Shown here one piece after another: positions 9,561 through 18,160 of a stretch of 64,000 nt of DNA (the stretch's first letter is position 1; the number at the start of each line of letters is the position of its first letter). The notes below the pieces were generated by a model, which saw only the letters and a program-made list of their open reading frames with translations, did not search any database and had not been told where the DNA came from. This DNA comes from Pseudomonas fluorescens (GTDB lineage: Bacteria; Pseudomonadota; Gammaproteobacteria; Pseudomonadales; Pseudomonadaceae), in NCBI RefSeq assembly GCF_902498065.1, contig NZ_CABVIR010000001.1, forward strand, positions 186,001 through 250,000, written 5' to 3'. Both the position numbers and the translations under genes were made by a program.

Positions 9561-9638
9561 GGAGCGGTAGTCCAGTCGGCGAGTAGCCGGTCCGAGACGC
9601 CGAGGGTCGCAAGTTCGAACCCTTGGTCCGTTCCGCCA
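9561..9638 (+). pseudogene. Degenerate tRNA-Asp-like sequence
   Basis: A 78-nt tRNA-like element. The acceptor arms GGAGCGG (9561-9567) and CCGTTCC (9628-9634) pair in all 7 positions, and GCCA follows. It closely resembles bacterial tRNA-Asp, but the anticodon loop (9592-9598) reads CCGAGAC: the invariant T33 is C and the triplet is GAG instead of GTC. The D stem has a mismatch and is one base short, and the T arm carries about two extra bases around loop TTCGAAC (9614-9620). It may be a decayed tRNA or an expressed tRNA-like RNA; a terminator follows. Confidence 0.6.
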
Positions 9639-9646
9639 GTTACGAG

Positions 9647-9674
9647 AAGGCGCATCCTCGGATGCGCCTTTCTT
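9647..9674 (+). terminator. Terminator after hupB and the tRNA-like element
   Basis: An 11-bp perfect stem (9647-9657 with 9660-9670) with a 2-nt loop and a T-rich tail. It sits right after the tRNA-like element, as a tRNA transcript terminator would. Confidence 0.8.
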
Positions 9675-9740
9675 CTATCCGGATTCTACCCACGCTCCAC
9701 GGTTGCCTAATTTTGAAGTTCAACCGTTTCTGGGGGACGC

Positions 9741-11612
9741 ATGCTGCAGAATATCAGGGACAATTCACAAGGCTGGATTGCCAAGACCATTATCGGGATC
9801 ATCGTTGTACTGATGGCGTTCACCGGTGTCGAGGCCATTTTCCAGGCGACGACCAACAGCCAGAACGCGGCCAAGGTCAACGGCGAAGAAATCAGCCAGA
9901 ACGAGCTGAGCCAGGCGGTCGATATGCAACGCCGTCAGCTCATGCAACAGCTGGGCAAGGATTTCGATGCTTCCTTGCTCGACGAAAAAATGCTGCGCGA
10001 ATCGGCCCTGAAAGGCTTGATCGACCGCAAACTGCTGCTGCAAGGGGCAGAAAACTCGAAATTCGCTTTTTCCGAAGCGGCTTTGGACCAAGTGATCCTG
10101 CAAACTCCTGAGTTCCAGGTGGACGGCAAGTTCAGCTCCGAGCGTTTCGATCAGGTCATTCGTCAACTCGGCTACAGCCGCATGCAATTCCGCCAGATGC
10201 TGGCTCAGGAAATGCTGATCGGCCAGTTGCGCGCAGGTCTGGCAGGCAGCGGTTTCGTCACCGACGCACAGGTTCTGGCCTTCGCCCGTCTGGAAAAACA
10301 GACCCGCGATTTCGCTACCCTGAACGTCAAGGCTGACCCGGCGGCTGTGAAGCTGACCGATGATGAGGTCAAGGCCTACTACGACGAGCACGCCAAGGAA
10401 TTCATGACCCCGGATCAGGTGATCATTGATTACCTCGAACTGAAGAAATCTTCCTTCTTTGATCAGGTCGCAGTGAAAGACGAAGACCTGCAAGCGGCGT
10501 ATCAGAAAGAAATCGCCAACTTGTCCGAGCAACGTCGGGCGGCGCACATTCTGATCGAAGTGAACGACAAGGTGACCGAGGCGCAAGCCAAGGCCAAAAT
10601 CGAAGAGGTTCAGGCCCGTCTGGCCAAAGGCGAGAAGTTCGAGGCCCTGGCCAAGGAATTCTCTCAGGACCCGGGTTCGGCGAACAACGGCGGTGACCTC
10701 GGTTACGCAGGTCCGGGCGTCTACGACCCAGCGTTCGAAACCGCGCTGTATGCGTTGGCCAAGGATCAGGTTTCGGCCCCGGTCCGCACTGATTTCGGTT
10801 TCCACTTGATCAAGCTGTTGGGTGTCGAGGCTCCAGAAGTTCCGACCCTCGCCAGCCTGAAAGACAAGCTGACCAAAGAGCTGAAAACCCAGCAGGTCGA
10901 GCAGCGTTTCGTCGAGGCGACCAAGCAATTGGAAGACTCGTCGTTCGAATCCTCCGATCTGGCTCAGCCGGCGCAGGACCTGAAACTGACCGTTCACACC
11001 TCCAAGCCGTTCGGCCGGGAAGGTGGCGACGGCGTCACGGCCAACCGTGCTGTGATCACTGCCGCGTTCAGTCCTGAAGTGCTGGATGAGGGTGCCAACA
11101 GCACCGCCATCGAACTCGATCCGGAAACCGTGATCGTGTTGCGCGCCAAGGAACACCTGAAGCCCGCGCAACTGCCGCTGGAAAGCGTGTCTGCCGCCAT
11201 CCGTGGGCAATTGGCCAAAGAGCACGCCAGTGCTGCCGCCAAAACCAAGGCTGATGAGCTGATTGCCAGCCTGCGTGAGGGCAAGACGCCGTTGGACAAG
11301 GCGATCGACGGCCAGAGCTGGAAAGTCACCGCTGCAGCGACTCGTGCTCAGGAAGGGATCGACCCGACTGTGCTGCAAGCCCTGTTCCGCATGCCGAAAC
11401 CGGTTGCCAAAGACAAGCCGACCTTCAGCAGCGTGACCTTGGCCGATGGTAGCCTGGTGATCGTGCGTCTGAACGGCGTCAATGAAGCCGCTGCACCGAC
11501 CGAAGAAGAGAAGGCTCAATACCGTCGCTTCCTCGCCTCGCGTATTGGCCAGCAAGACTTTGCGGCCTACCGCAAGCAACTCGAAGCGGAAGCGGACATC
11601 AAGCGTTTCTGA
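9741..11612 (+). CDS. ppiD: Periplasmic peptidyl-prolyl isomerase PpiD (SurA/PpiD family)
   Basis: Inner-membrane-anchored periplasmic chaperone acting on proteins leaving the Sec translocon. It has 623 residues with one N-terminal membrane helix (about 14-34), a SurA-like N domain, and one parvulin domain beginning at AAHILIEV (about 265-360, with GGDLGYAGPG and FGFHLIKL). It starts 12 bases after a GGGGG ribosome-binding site. The hupB-ppiD adjacency is typical. Confidence 0.95.
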   Translation: MLQNIRDNSQGWIAKTIIGIIVVLMAFTGVEAIFQATTNSQNAAKVNGEEISQNELSQAVDMQRRQLMQQLGKDFDASLLDEKMLRESALKGLIDRKLLLQGAENSKFAFSEAALDQVILQTPEFQVDGKFSSERFDQVIRQLGYSRMQFRQMLAQEMLIGQLRAGLAGSGFVTDAQVLAFARLEKQTRDFATLNVKADPAAVKLTDDEVKAYYDEHAKEFMTPDQVIIDYLELKKSSFFDQVAVKDEDLQAAYQKEIANLSEQRRAAHILIEVNDKVTEAQAKAKIEEVQARLAKGEKFEALAKEFSQDPGSANNGGDLGYAGPGVYDPAFETALYALAKDQVSAPVRTDFGFHLIKLLGVEAPEVPTLASLKDKLTKELKTQQVEQRFVEATKQLEDSSFESSDLAQPAQDLKLTVHTSKPFGREGGDGVTANRAVITAAFSPEVLDEGANSTAIELDPETVIVLRAKEHLKPAQLPLESVSAAIRGQLAKEHASAAAKTKADELIASLREGKTPLDKAIDGQSWKVTAAATRAQEGIDPTVLQALFRMPKPVAKDKPTFSSVTLADGSLVIVRLNGVNEAAAPTEEEKAQYRRFLASRIGQQDFAAYRKQLEAEADIKRF

Positions 11613-11641
11613 TGCCTGAATGAGTTTCCCGCGACATAAAG

Positions 11642-11668
11642 ACCCCGGCTGAAAGGCCGGGGTTTTTT
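11642..11668 (+). terminator. Terminator after ppiD
   Basis: A 7-bp CCCCGGC/GCCGGGG stem (11643-11649 with 11656-11662) followed by six T. Confidence 0.88.
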
Positions 11669-11842
11669 GTGGGCGTGGGAAAAGTCGACAGGCACTGTCC
11701 GTCGCCTGGTTTTTTTTCGAACGACTTTTTCTGGTCAATGGTAGTCAACACACGTGTAACTGTTTCAAGACACTAATCGGTGCGACGCTAAGCATCGATC
11801 TGTTGCACAATACGCCCCGGACTGTTTTCCTCAGGATGTTCA

Positions 11843-12676
11843 ATGTTTAAATCATTTCCCGTGCGGGTTGCCGGGCTGGCGTTGATGCTGGCCATCGCGG
11901 CCGGTTGCTCGTCGAAAAAAGCCCCGATCTATGAGCACGAGAACTTCGACGACTCCGGAACGTTTTCGCGCAATTACCCGGTGACCGATGCGCAGAGCTG
12001 CGAAGCCGCTCGTCGTGCGTTGCTCAGCCAGGGCTACATCATCACCAGCAGCGATCCGAAGCTGATCAGTGGTCACAAGAGCTTTCAGCAGACTGGCGAG
12101 ACCCACATGGAGATCAGCTTCAGTGTTGTCTGTGCCGATGATGGCAGCGAAGGGCATCACGCGACCATGTTCGCCAACGCATTGCAGGATCGCTATGCGC
12201 TGAAGAAGACCAACAACTCCGCCAGCCTCGGTGTCGGCGTATTGGGTTCGGTATCGATGCCGATCGGCTCGTCCGACGACTCAATGGTCAAGGTTGCCAG
12301 CGAAACGGTCTCGTCGGCGAAGTTCTACGAGCGCTTCTTCACCCTGGTGGAGTTGTTCCTGCCGCCGGAAGCGAAAAAAGCCGCGCACATCGTCGAGAAG
12401 CCGAAAACCGACCTGGGCGTGCCTGAAACCAAGGCTGCACCTGCTCCGTTAGTGCCGACTCCGGCACCGCCTGCGGAACCAGCTCCAGCCCCGGCAGCTG
12501 AGCCTGCATCGGCACCTGCTGCGGAACCGGTTGCACCGCCACCTGAGCCTGCACCGGTTGCCCCGGCCGAAAACACCGAATCGACGCCGTTGACTGAAAA
12601 CGTCACACCACCGCCGCAGTCGGATTTGCCTCCGCCGAGCGAACCGATTCCGGTCATGCCCGTCACTAGCCAGTAG
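11843..12676 (+). CDS. DUF2242-type lipoprotein with Pro/Ala-rich tail
   Basis: Probable lipoprotein of 277 residues. The signal peptide ends in a lipobox before C22 (AIAAGC), so it should be lipidated and exported. A folded domain (about 30-175) resembles the DUF2242 family; its function is unknown. From about 195 to the end it is a low-complexity Pro/Ala/Glu tail with PAPAAEP-type repeats, likely a flexible spacer in the envelope. It is monocistronic, and a 12-bp hairpin follows. Confidence 0.8.
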   Translation: MFKSFPVRVAGLALMLAIAAGCSSKKAPIYEHENFDDSGTFSRNYPVTDAQSCEAARRALLSQGYIITSSDPKLISGHKSFQQTGETHMEISFSVVCADDGSEGHHATMFANALQDRYALKKTNNSASLGVGVLGSVSMPIGSSDDSMVKVASETVSSAKFYERFFTLVELFLPPEAKKAAHIVEKPKTDLGVPETKAAPAPLVPTPAPPAEPAPAPAAEPASAPAAEPVAPPPEPAPVAPAENTESTPLTENVTPPPQSDLPPPSEPIPVMPVTSQ

Positions 12677-12688
12677 TCGGTGACTGGC

Positions 12689-12725
12689 GTTCCGGGATCG
12701 GCTGGCAGCCCATCGATCCCGGAAC
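12689..12725 (+). terminator. Long inverted repeat after the lipoprotein gene
   Basis: A 12-bp perfect stem (12689-12700 with 12714-12725) around a 13-nt loop, without a T tract. It begins 12 bases past the stop codon. Confidence 0.6.
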
Positions 12726-12936
12726 AGTGTTCAAGTTTGATCCGCGTCAACTCCGGCCATATTCCTATGGCCTGTATCGAAAAAATCCTGTGATAAATTC
12801 CTGACCACCTGCTACGTTTTATTCAGTAGCGACGAAGCGTCATGCCTGCGTCATTTTTCTTTCACGCGGGCACTTTATGCTCAAGGCGCTGGTCATTTAT
12901 TCAAGCGTTTTTTCAATGAGCTGCGGGAGATTCACA

Positions 12937-13023
12937 ATGGACGATTATCAAGAAGAGCTGCTCGAGTTTCAGGCATTTGAACTCGACCCGCTGGAACCGG
13001 CCGAAGACGCTACCGAGTTGTAA
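12937..13023 (+). CDS. Very acidic 28-residue small protein
   Basis: A short reading frame, MDDYQEELLEF..., with a GGGAG ribosome-binding site 8 bases upstream. It has 11 acidic residues of 28 and no lysine, arginine or histidine. It lies convergent with the AraC gene, which ends 3 bases further on. No function is recognised. The good Shine-Dalgarno sequence and strong compositional bias argue for a real gene, but length alone gives little statistical support. Confidence 0.55.
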   Translation: MDDYQEELLEFQAFELDPLEPAEDATEL

Positions 13024-13026
13024 GCG

Positions 13027-14067
13027 TCAGGTCGATTGGCGGTGACTGCGGCGAAATTCGCCGGGTGTCTGACCGCTCCAGCGTTTGAAAGCACGTTGAA
13101 ACGCTTCGGCTGAGGCAAAGCCCAGCAGGTAGGCGATTTCACCGAACGCCAGTTCGGTGTCACGAATGTAGGTCATGGCCAGGTCGCGACGCGTGTCGTT
13201 GAGAATTGCACGAAACTGCGTGCCTTCCTCGGCGAGTTTGCGGCGCAGGGTCCAGGTAGGCAGCTTCAGGCGTGCCGCCACTTCTTCCAGGTCGGGTTCC
13301 CGGCCACCATTGAGCAACGGCCCCAGCAACTGAGTGATGCGTTCACGCAGGCTGCGGGTGCGTGTCAGCTGTTCCAGTTCCCGTTCACACAGTTGCAGCA
13401 AATGTCGCCACGTACTCGGGCAGTGCAGCGGGTTGCGCTGAGCGAGGCTGGACAGACTCAGACGCAGTTGATTCTGTTCGGCGCCGAACTGGATCGGACA
13501 ATCCCCCAGCACCGCGTACGCTTCTCGGTAATCCGGTTCGTCGAATTCGATCTCGATGCGCTCAGCGCTCAAGGGCGCAGGGCTGACGCTGGACAATTGA
13601 TGCAACCAGCCGGCGATGATCGAATCCACCACGAAGCGGTTATAGGCGTTGTAAGGGCTGATGGAATAGAACCGCAGCCACGCGCCTTGGGCATCTTCGT
13701 GGAAGCTCGATTGACCGCGATAGTTGGAGCCGTACAAGGCCTCGAAGCGAATCAGGCAACGTGCCGCTTCGCGCACTGTCGGCGCCTGCGCGGCAGTAAC
13801 GCCGGCCAGGCCGGCCTGACTCAGACGGCTGAGCCGGCCCATGCGTAAACCCAGTGCCGGGTCGGCGGTCAGTTGGATGGCACCGTGGCCCAGGCGCATG
13901 TAGCGCGGGATAGACAGCCGGGCGCAGGCTTCGCCAAGTCGGGCGGGGTCGAGGCCATACTGGTCGAGCAGAGGCTGAGGATCGATGCCGTGACTGCGCA
14001 CCGCGTCGGCCAGGCTATGAACAAAGCCCACCGACAAATCGCCCAGTCGCATCGGCAACGGTTTCAT
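13027..14067 (-). CDS. AraC-family transcriptional regulator
   Basis: A 346-residue regulator. The N-terminal about 210 residues match the Arabinose_bd (PF12625-like) sensory domain found in OruR/ArgR-like regulators. The C-terminal about 100 residues form the double helix-turn-helix, with FGEIAYLLGFASAEAFQRAFKR as the typical second HTH. It lies 3 bases downstream of the nitrilase-like gene on the same strand, so the two are probably co-transcribed. The ligand is unknown. Confidence 0.9.
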   Translation of the reverse strand: MKPLPMRLGDLSVGFVHSLADAVRSHGIDPQPLLDQYGLDPARLGEACARLSIPRYMRLGHGAIQLTADPALGLRMGRLSRLSQAGLAGVTAAQAPTVREAARCLIRFEALYGSNYRGQSSFHEDAQGAWLRFYSISPYNAYNRFVVDSIIAGWLHQLSSVSPAPLSAERIEIEFDEPDYREAYAVLGDCPIQFGAEQNQLRLSLSSLAQRNPLHCPSTWRHLLQLCERELEQLTRTRSLRERITQLLGPLLNGGREPDLEEVAARLKLPTWTLRRKLAEEGTQFRAILNDTRRDLAMTYIRDTELAFGEIAYLLGFASAEAFQRAFKRWSGQTPGEFRRSHRQST

Positions 14068-14070
14068 GGC

Positions 14071-15201
14071 TCACAACCAAAGATTCAGCAAGCGCGCACC
14101 ACGGACGTTTCCACCGGCGAAATGCTGCCCGTTGCTGCTGAGAAAGCTCTGCCCGGCGCTGCCCTGATCCCAGAATTGCCCGCGCAGGAACACGCTCATG
14201 CCAGCGATGGCCTGGCTGCTGGGCGGTTGAGCGGTCAGCGTCAGGCGATGCCAGGCCTGGCCTTCGCTGAGTTCGCCGGCCTTGAGGCTGACGGAACCGG
14301 GCGTCGATAAACCCTTGTAGCCGCGCCATGGTTTGTCCCAAGTGCCGCGACCGCTGACGAATGCCGGGACCGCGACCAGTTGCGTGCCCTGATTGTCGAG
14401 TTTGCGGTAGTTATCCGGGTACCAGCTGTCGCTGCCGATCAGCACGCCCAGGCGTCCGGCCGGGGTGTCGACGACGTTGAGCGTGTGTTCGCCATTGGCT
14501 TCGATCACGTCGTTGTCATCGAAGATCGGGTGCATCTGCCGCTGTGGCTGGCCAATCGGCAGGCCATCGCGGCCGAACACCACGCTGCTGTTGTACAGCG
14601 CACCGCGCCCGATTTTCAGGGTGCCATCGATGATGCTCGGCTCGGGCAGCACGATGGAGCCCGCTACCAGCGTCACGTGAAACTCCTTCGCCAGACCACC
14701 AAACAGCGCCTGGTAATCCTTGGCCATGCTCTTGGCTTTCATGCGCAGGTGCGCATCGTCGAGGCGGTTGTCACCCTTGGCACTGATCAACGCGCGGATG
14801 AACTTCAGCGGGTTGCTCACCGCCAGCCAGTTCATGGCTTCCTTGAGCGTGGTCGCCTGATACAACTCGTCTTTCTCGCCGCTGACCATCAGCCAGGTGC
14901 CGACATGTTCAGGCAGCACGACGATGGTTTTTTCATTCAACAGGCCCTGTTCCTGGGCTTTTTGCAAATAGGCCGCGAGTTTGCGGTGCAAGCGTTCAGG
15001 GCTTTGGTAGTCGGTGGGGAACAGTTCGGGCTGGATGCCCAGAAGATTGCCACGATCGGCAGGCAGGCCCTGATCGATGGCGAGATCGATACGCAGGTCC
15101 GACAGATAGTGACCCACCGGGCGATCCGCGGCCCACATGGCGTAGGTTGTCAGGACGGCAATCAATGCCAGGGAGAAAGACAGGTACAGAAGTTTGCGCA
15201 T
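14071..15201 (-). CDS. Membrane-anchored nitrilase-superfamily protein lacking the catalytic cysteine
   Basis: A 376-residue protein with an N-terminal membrane helix (about 4-24) and a carbon-nitrogen hydrolase fold. The catalytic glutamate is kept (E98 in VVLPEH). The position normally held by the nucleophilic cysteine (xIC-W-D) reads LIGSDSWYP, so it is G256. The lysine motif (K-x-H) reads Q222-M-H. By family knowledge such a protein should not hydrolyse amides or nitriles; it may be a binding pseudoenzyme. It forms an operon with the AraC gene. Confidence 0.8.
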   Translation of the reverse strand: MRKLLYLSFSLALIAVLTTYAMWAADRPVGHYLSDLRIDLAIDQGLPADRGNLLGIQPELFPTDYQSPERLHRKLAAYLQKAQEQGLLNEKTIVVLPEHVGTWLMVSGEKDELYQATTLKEAMNWLAVSNPLKFIRALISAKGDNRLDDAHLRMKAKSMAKDYQALFGGLAKEFHVTLVAGSIVLPEPSIIDGTLKIGRGALYNSSVVFGRDGLPIGQPQRQMHPIFDDNDVIEANGEHTLNVVDTPAGRLGVLIGSDSWYPDNYRKLDNQGTQLVAVPAFVSGRGTWDKPWRGYKGLSTPGSVSLKAGELSEGQAWHRLTLTAQPPSSQAIAGMSVFLRGQFWDQGSAGQSFLSSNGQHFAGGNVRGARLLNLWL

Positions 15202-15464
15202 GGGAAAACAGTCGACGGCCGTTTGCAGGTTTCATGATTGGCGTGCAGATGGGGAACGAGGCTACGGTAAAACAGCGAGTCGAGGGGCTGTTTTTTTGAT
15301 TTTTTTGCGGTTTTGACCGGAATGATGGCCGACGACGTCGAATCAACGCAAAGTCGTGTTGCCATGATCGATATGTGCTGAATTCGTCATCGCCCCGGCC
15401 TAAAGCGATCAAGCCGTGGGAGTTGGAGTGAGCCAGTCTGGACGGTCTGTTCAAGGAGGTCATT

Positions 15465-16472
15465 ATGATCCGACTGTCTCTGGCCGAAGCTCGTGAGCTG
15501 GCCGAATCGATCTTGCTGCATAACGGTTTCAACCGGGCCCACGCTCAAGCGGTGACTGCCACGGTGATTGCCGGTGAACGCGATGGCTGCGCCTCCCATG
15601 GTTTGTATCGGATTCTTGGCTGCGTCAACTCGCTGAGGGCCGGCAAAGTAGCGGCTGATGCACAGCCGCAAGTCATCGATCAAGCGCCATCGATTGTGCG
15701 TGTGGATGCGGCGGGTGGTTTTTCGCAATTGGCATTCCAGGCCGGGCTGCCGGTACTGGCGCACAAAGCCCGGGCAAACGGTATTGCCGCGTTGGCCATT
15801 AATCACTGTGTGCATTTCTCTGCGCTGTGGGTGGAGATCGAACAACTGACGGCGGCCGGTCTCGTGGCGTTGGCCTGCAATCCCAGTCATGCCTGGGTGG
15901 CGCCTGCGGGCGGCAGTCAGCCGGTGTTCGGCACCAATCCCATCGCGTTCGGCTGGCCACGCGCGGGCAAGGACCCGTTTGTGTTTGACTTCGCCACCAG
16001 CGCGATCGCTCGTGGCGATATCGAGTTGCACCGGCGCGCCGGCAAAGCGATTCCCGAGGGCTGGGGCGTAGACGCTCGGGGACAGCCCAGCACCGACGCC
16101 AGCGTGGTGTTGGATGCGGGCGCGATGCTGACGTTCGGCGGGCACAAAGGTTCGGCGCTGGCGGCCATGGTGGAGCTGATCGCCGGACCGCTGATCGGTG
16201 ACCTGACCAGTGCCGAGTCACTGGCTTACGACGCCGGGAGCAAGTCGTCGCCGTACCATGGCGAGTTGATCATCGCTCTTGATCCGCGACGTTTTCTCGG
16301 CGACTCCACCGAGCAGCATCTGGCCCGCGCCGAGGTCTTGTTCGAGAGCATTGAAGGGCAGGGCGCACGGTTGCCCTCGCAACGGCGCTACGAGGCGCGA
16401 GCGCGTAGCCTGGTGGAGGGCGTGGAGATTCCCGAGGGCTTGTACAACGACCTCAAAGCACTGCTGGAATGA
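15465..16472 (+). CDS. dpkA: Ldh2-family imine reductase, delta1-piperideine-2-carboxylate / delta1-pyrroline-2-carboxylate reductase
   Basis: NAD(P)H-dependent reductase of the malate/lactate dehydrogenase-2 family. Homologues reduce Pyr2C to L-proline and Pip2C to L-pipecolate. It has 335 residues, a perfect AAGGAGGT ribosome-binding site, the SHGLYR motif near residue 45, and GHKG (about 226-229). It is convergent with the hydroxyproline operon. Pyr2C is the product of 3-hydroxyproline dehydratases, which fits that island. The Pyr2C versus Pip2C preference cannot be told from sequence. Confidence 0.8.
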   Translation: MIRLSLAEARELAESILLHNGFNRAHAQAVTATVIAGERDGCASHGLYRILGCVNSLRAGKVAADAQPQVIDQAPSIVRVDAAGGFSQLAFQAGLPVLAHKARANGIAALAINHCVHFSALWVEIEQLTAAGLVALACNPSHAWVAPAGGSQPVFGTNPIAFGWPRAGKDPFVFDFATSAIARGDIELHRRAGKAIPEGWGVDARGQPSTDASVVLDAGAMLTFGGHKGSALAAMVELIAGPLIGDLTSAESLAYDAGSKSSPYHGELIIALDPRRFLGDSTEQHLARAEVLFESIEGQGARLPSQRRYEARARSLVEGVEIPEGLYNDLKALLE

Positions 16473-16483
16473 CTGAACGAATA

Positions 16484-16514
16484 CGCCACCGGAAAACCCG
16501 GTGGCGTTTTTTTT
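16484..16514. terminator. Bidirectional terminator between convergent units
   Basis: A 9-bp stem CGCCACCGG/CCGGTGGCG (16484-16492 with 16498-16506) and eight T. It serves dpkA and overlaps the end of the convergent aldehyde dehydrogenase gene. Confidence 0.88.
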
Positions 16515-18093
16515 ACAGCGGGTCCCGCTGGCTAATGCCATCCACCAGCCGGGCGATACCCAGCGGGTTGGCGTTTTTCAGCGGGTCCGGCAAGAGCGCG
16601 TCCGGGCAGTTCTGGTAACACACCGGGCGCAGGAATCGTTCGATGGCCAGGCTGCCGACCGAGGTGCCACGCGCATCGGAGGTGGCCGGGTAGGGGCCTC
16701 CGTGCACCATCGCATCGCAGACTTCGACGCCGGTCGGGTAGCCGTTGAACAAGACTCGGCCGACCTTTTGCTCCAGCAGCGGTAACAGCTCGCTGTGATT
16801 GTGCAGGTCGTCGGCGTCAGCCATCAGTGTGGCCGTCAGTTGCCCGTGCAAATGCTGAAGTGCCCGTTGCAGTTCGGCTTTGTCGGCCACTTCCACCAGG
16901 ATCGTCGCGGGGCCGAACACTTCTTCCTGCAACAGCGGGTCGCCATCGAGCAACAGACTGACGTCAGCCTTGAACAGTTGCGGCTGCGCTTGCGGGCCTT
17001 GATGATCGCGGCCGGCCAGGTGAGTGATTTTCGGATGTGCGCACAAGGCCTGCACACCGTTGACGTAGCTGTTGAGCGTACCGTGGTTGAGCATGGTCTG
17101 GTCTGGTTGTTCGGCCATCAATGCGCCGAGCAATTGGGTAAAGGCACTGAACGCGGGCGAGCGAATACCGATCACCAGTCCCGGGTTAGTGCAGAACTGG
17201 CCACAGCCGAGCACCACGGAGGCGGCGAGTTCGCTGGCAATTTTTTCGCCTCGCCGTTGCAGGGCTTCGGGCAATAGCACCACCGGATTGATGCTGCTCA
17301 TTTCGGCGAACACGGGAATCGGCTGGGGTCGTGCCGCAGCCATGTCGCACAGCGCGCGGCCACCCTTGAGTGAGCCGGTAAAGCCCACCGCCTGGATGGC
17401 CGGATGCTTGACCAGCGCTTCGCCGACGCCCGCGCCGTAGATCATGTTGAACACACCCTTGGGCATACCGGTTTGCTCGGCCGCCCGCAGGATCGCGTTG
17501 GCCACTCGTTCAGCGGTTGCCATATGCCCGCTGTGGGCTTTGAACACCACCGGACAGCCTGCGGCCAACGCCGCAGCGGTATCGCCACCAGCGGTGGAGA
17601 AGGCCAACGGGAAATTGCTCGCACCGAACACCGCGACCGGGCCGACGCCGATCCGGTATTGGCGCAGATCAACCCGTGGCAGCGGTTTGCGATCAGGCAG
17701 GGCCCGGTCGATGCGTGCAGCATAAAAATCGCCACGCCGCAGGACGTGGGCAAACAGGCGCATCTGGCTGCTGGTGCGAGTACGCTCACCCAGAATGCGT
17801 CCGTTCGGCAGCGCCGTCTCGCGGGTCACCAGCGCGACGAAATCATCGTCCAGTGCCTCCAATTGTGTGGCGATGGCGTCGAGAAACTCTGCGCGACGTA
17901 CGGCCGACAGCGTACGAAAAGTCGGGTAGGCGGCTGCTGCGGCCTGGGCGGCAGCGTCGACTTCATCCACGGTGGCCTGCATGAACGTGTAGGGCAGCGC
18001 CTCACCGGTGCTGGCGTCATGGCTACGCACGATGACCTTGCCGGCGGCGCTGCGCGCACCACCGATGTAGTTGTGTCCGATGATCTCGGGCAT
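16513..18093 (-). CDS. Alpha-ketoglutarate semialdehyde dehydrogenase (2,5-dioxovalerate dehydrogenase)
   Basis: NAD(P)+-dependent aldehyde dehydrogenase that oxidises 2,5-dioxovalerate to 2-oxoglutarate, the last step of hydroxyproline breakdown. Start 18093 (MPEIIGHNYIGG) follows AGGAG and gives 526 residues. Catalytic C301 lies in GQFCTNPG, E264 in FAEMSS and N160 in GASNFP. It is the last gene of the long minus-strand island. The function rests on family resemblance plus context. Confidence 0.87.
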   Translation of the reverse strand: MPEIIGHNYIGGARSAAGKVIVRSHDASTGEALPYTFMQATVDEVDAAAQAAAAAYPTFRTLSAVRRAEFLDAIATQLEALDDDFVALVTRETALPNGRILGERTRTSSQMRLFAHVLRRGDFYAARIDRALPDRKPLPRVDLRQYRIGVGPVAVFGASNFPLAFSTAGGDTAAALAAGCPVVFKAHSGHMATAERVANAILRAAEQTGMPKGVFNMIYGAGVGEALVKHPAIQAVGFTGSLKGGRALCDMAAARPQPIPVFAEMSSINPVVLLPEALQRRGEKIASELAASVVLGCGQFCTNPGLVIGIRSPAFSAFTQLLGALMAEQPDQTMLNHGTLNSYVNGVQALCAHPKITHLAGRDHQGPQAQPQLFKADVSLLLDGDPLLQEEVFGPATILVEVADKAELQRALQHLHGQLTATLMADADDLHNHSELLPLLEQKVGRVLFNGYPTGVEVCDAMVHGGPYPATSDARGTSVGSLAIERFLRPVCYQNCPDALLPDPLKNANPLGIARLVDGISQRDPL

Positions 18094-18120
18094 GAAAAGC
18101 TCCTGTCGGAATGTAGAGAC

Positions 18121-18152
18121 CCTGTAGGCGCCAGCAAGCCGGCGCCTACAGG
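18121..18152. repeat. REP palindrome
   Basis: A 12-bp perfect inverted repeat (18121-18132 with 18141-18152) in the gap between the MFS and aldehyde dehydrogenase genes. Confidence 0.8.
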
Positions 18153-18160
18153 GCATCGTG

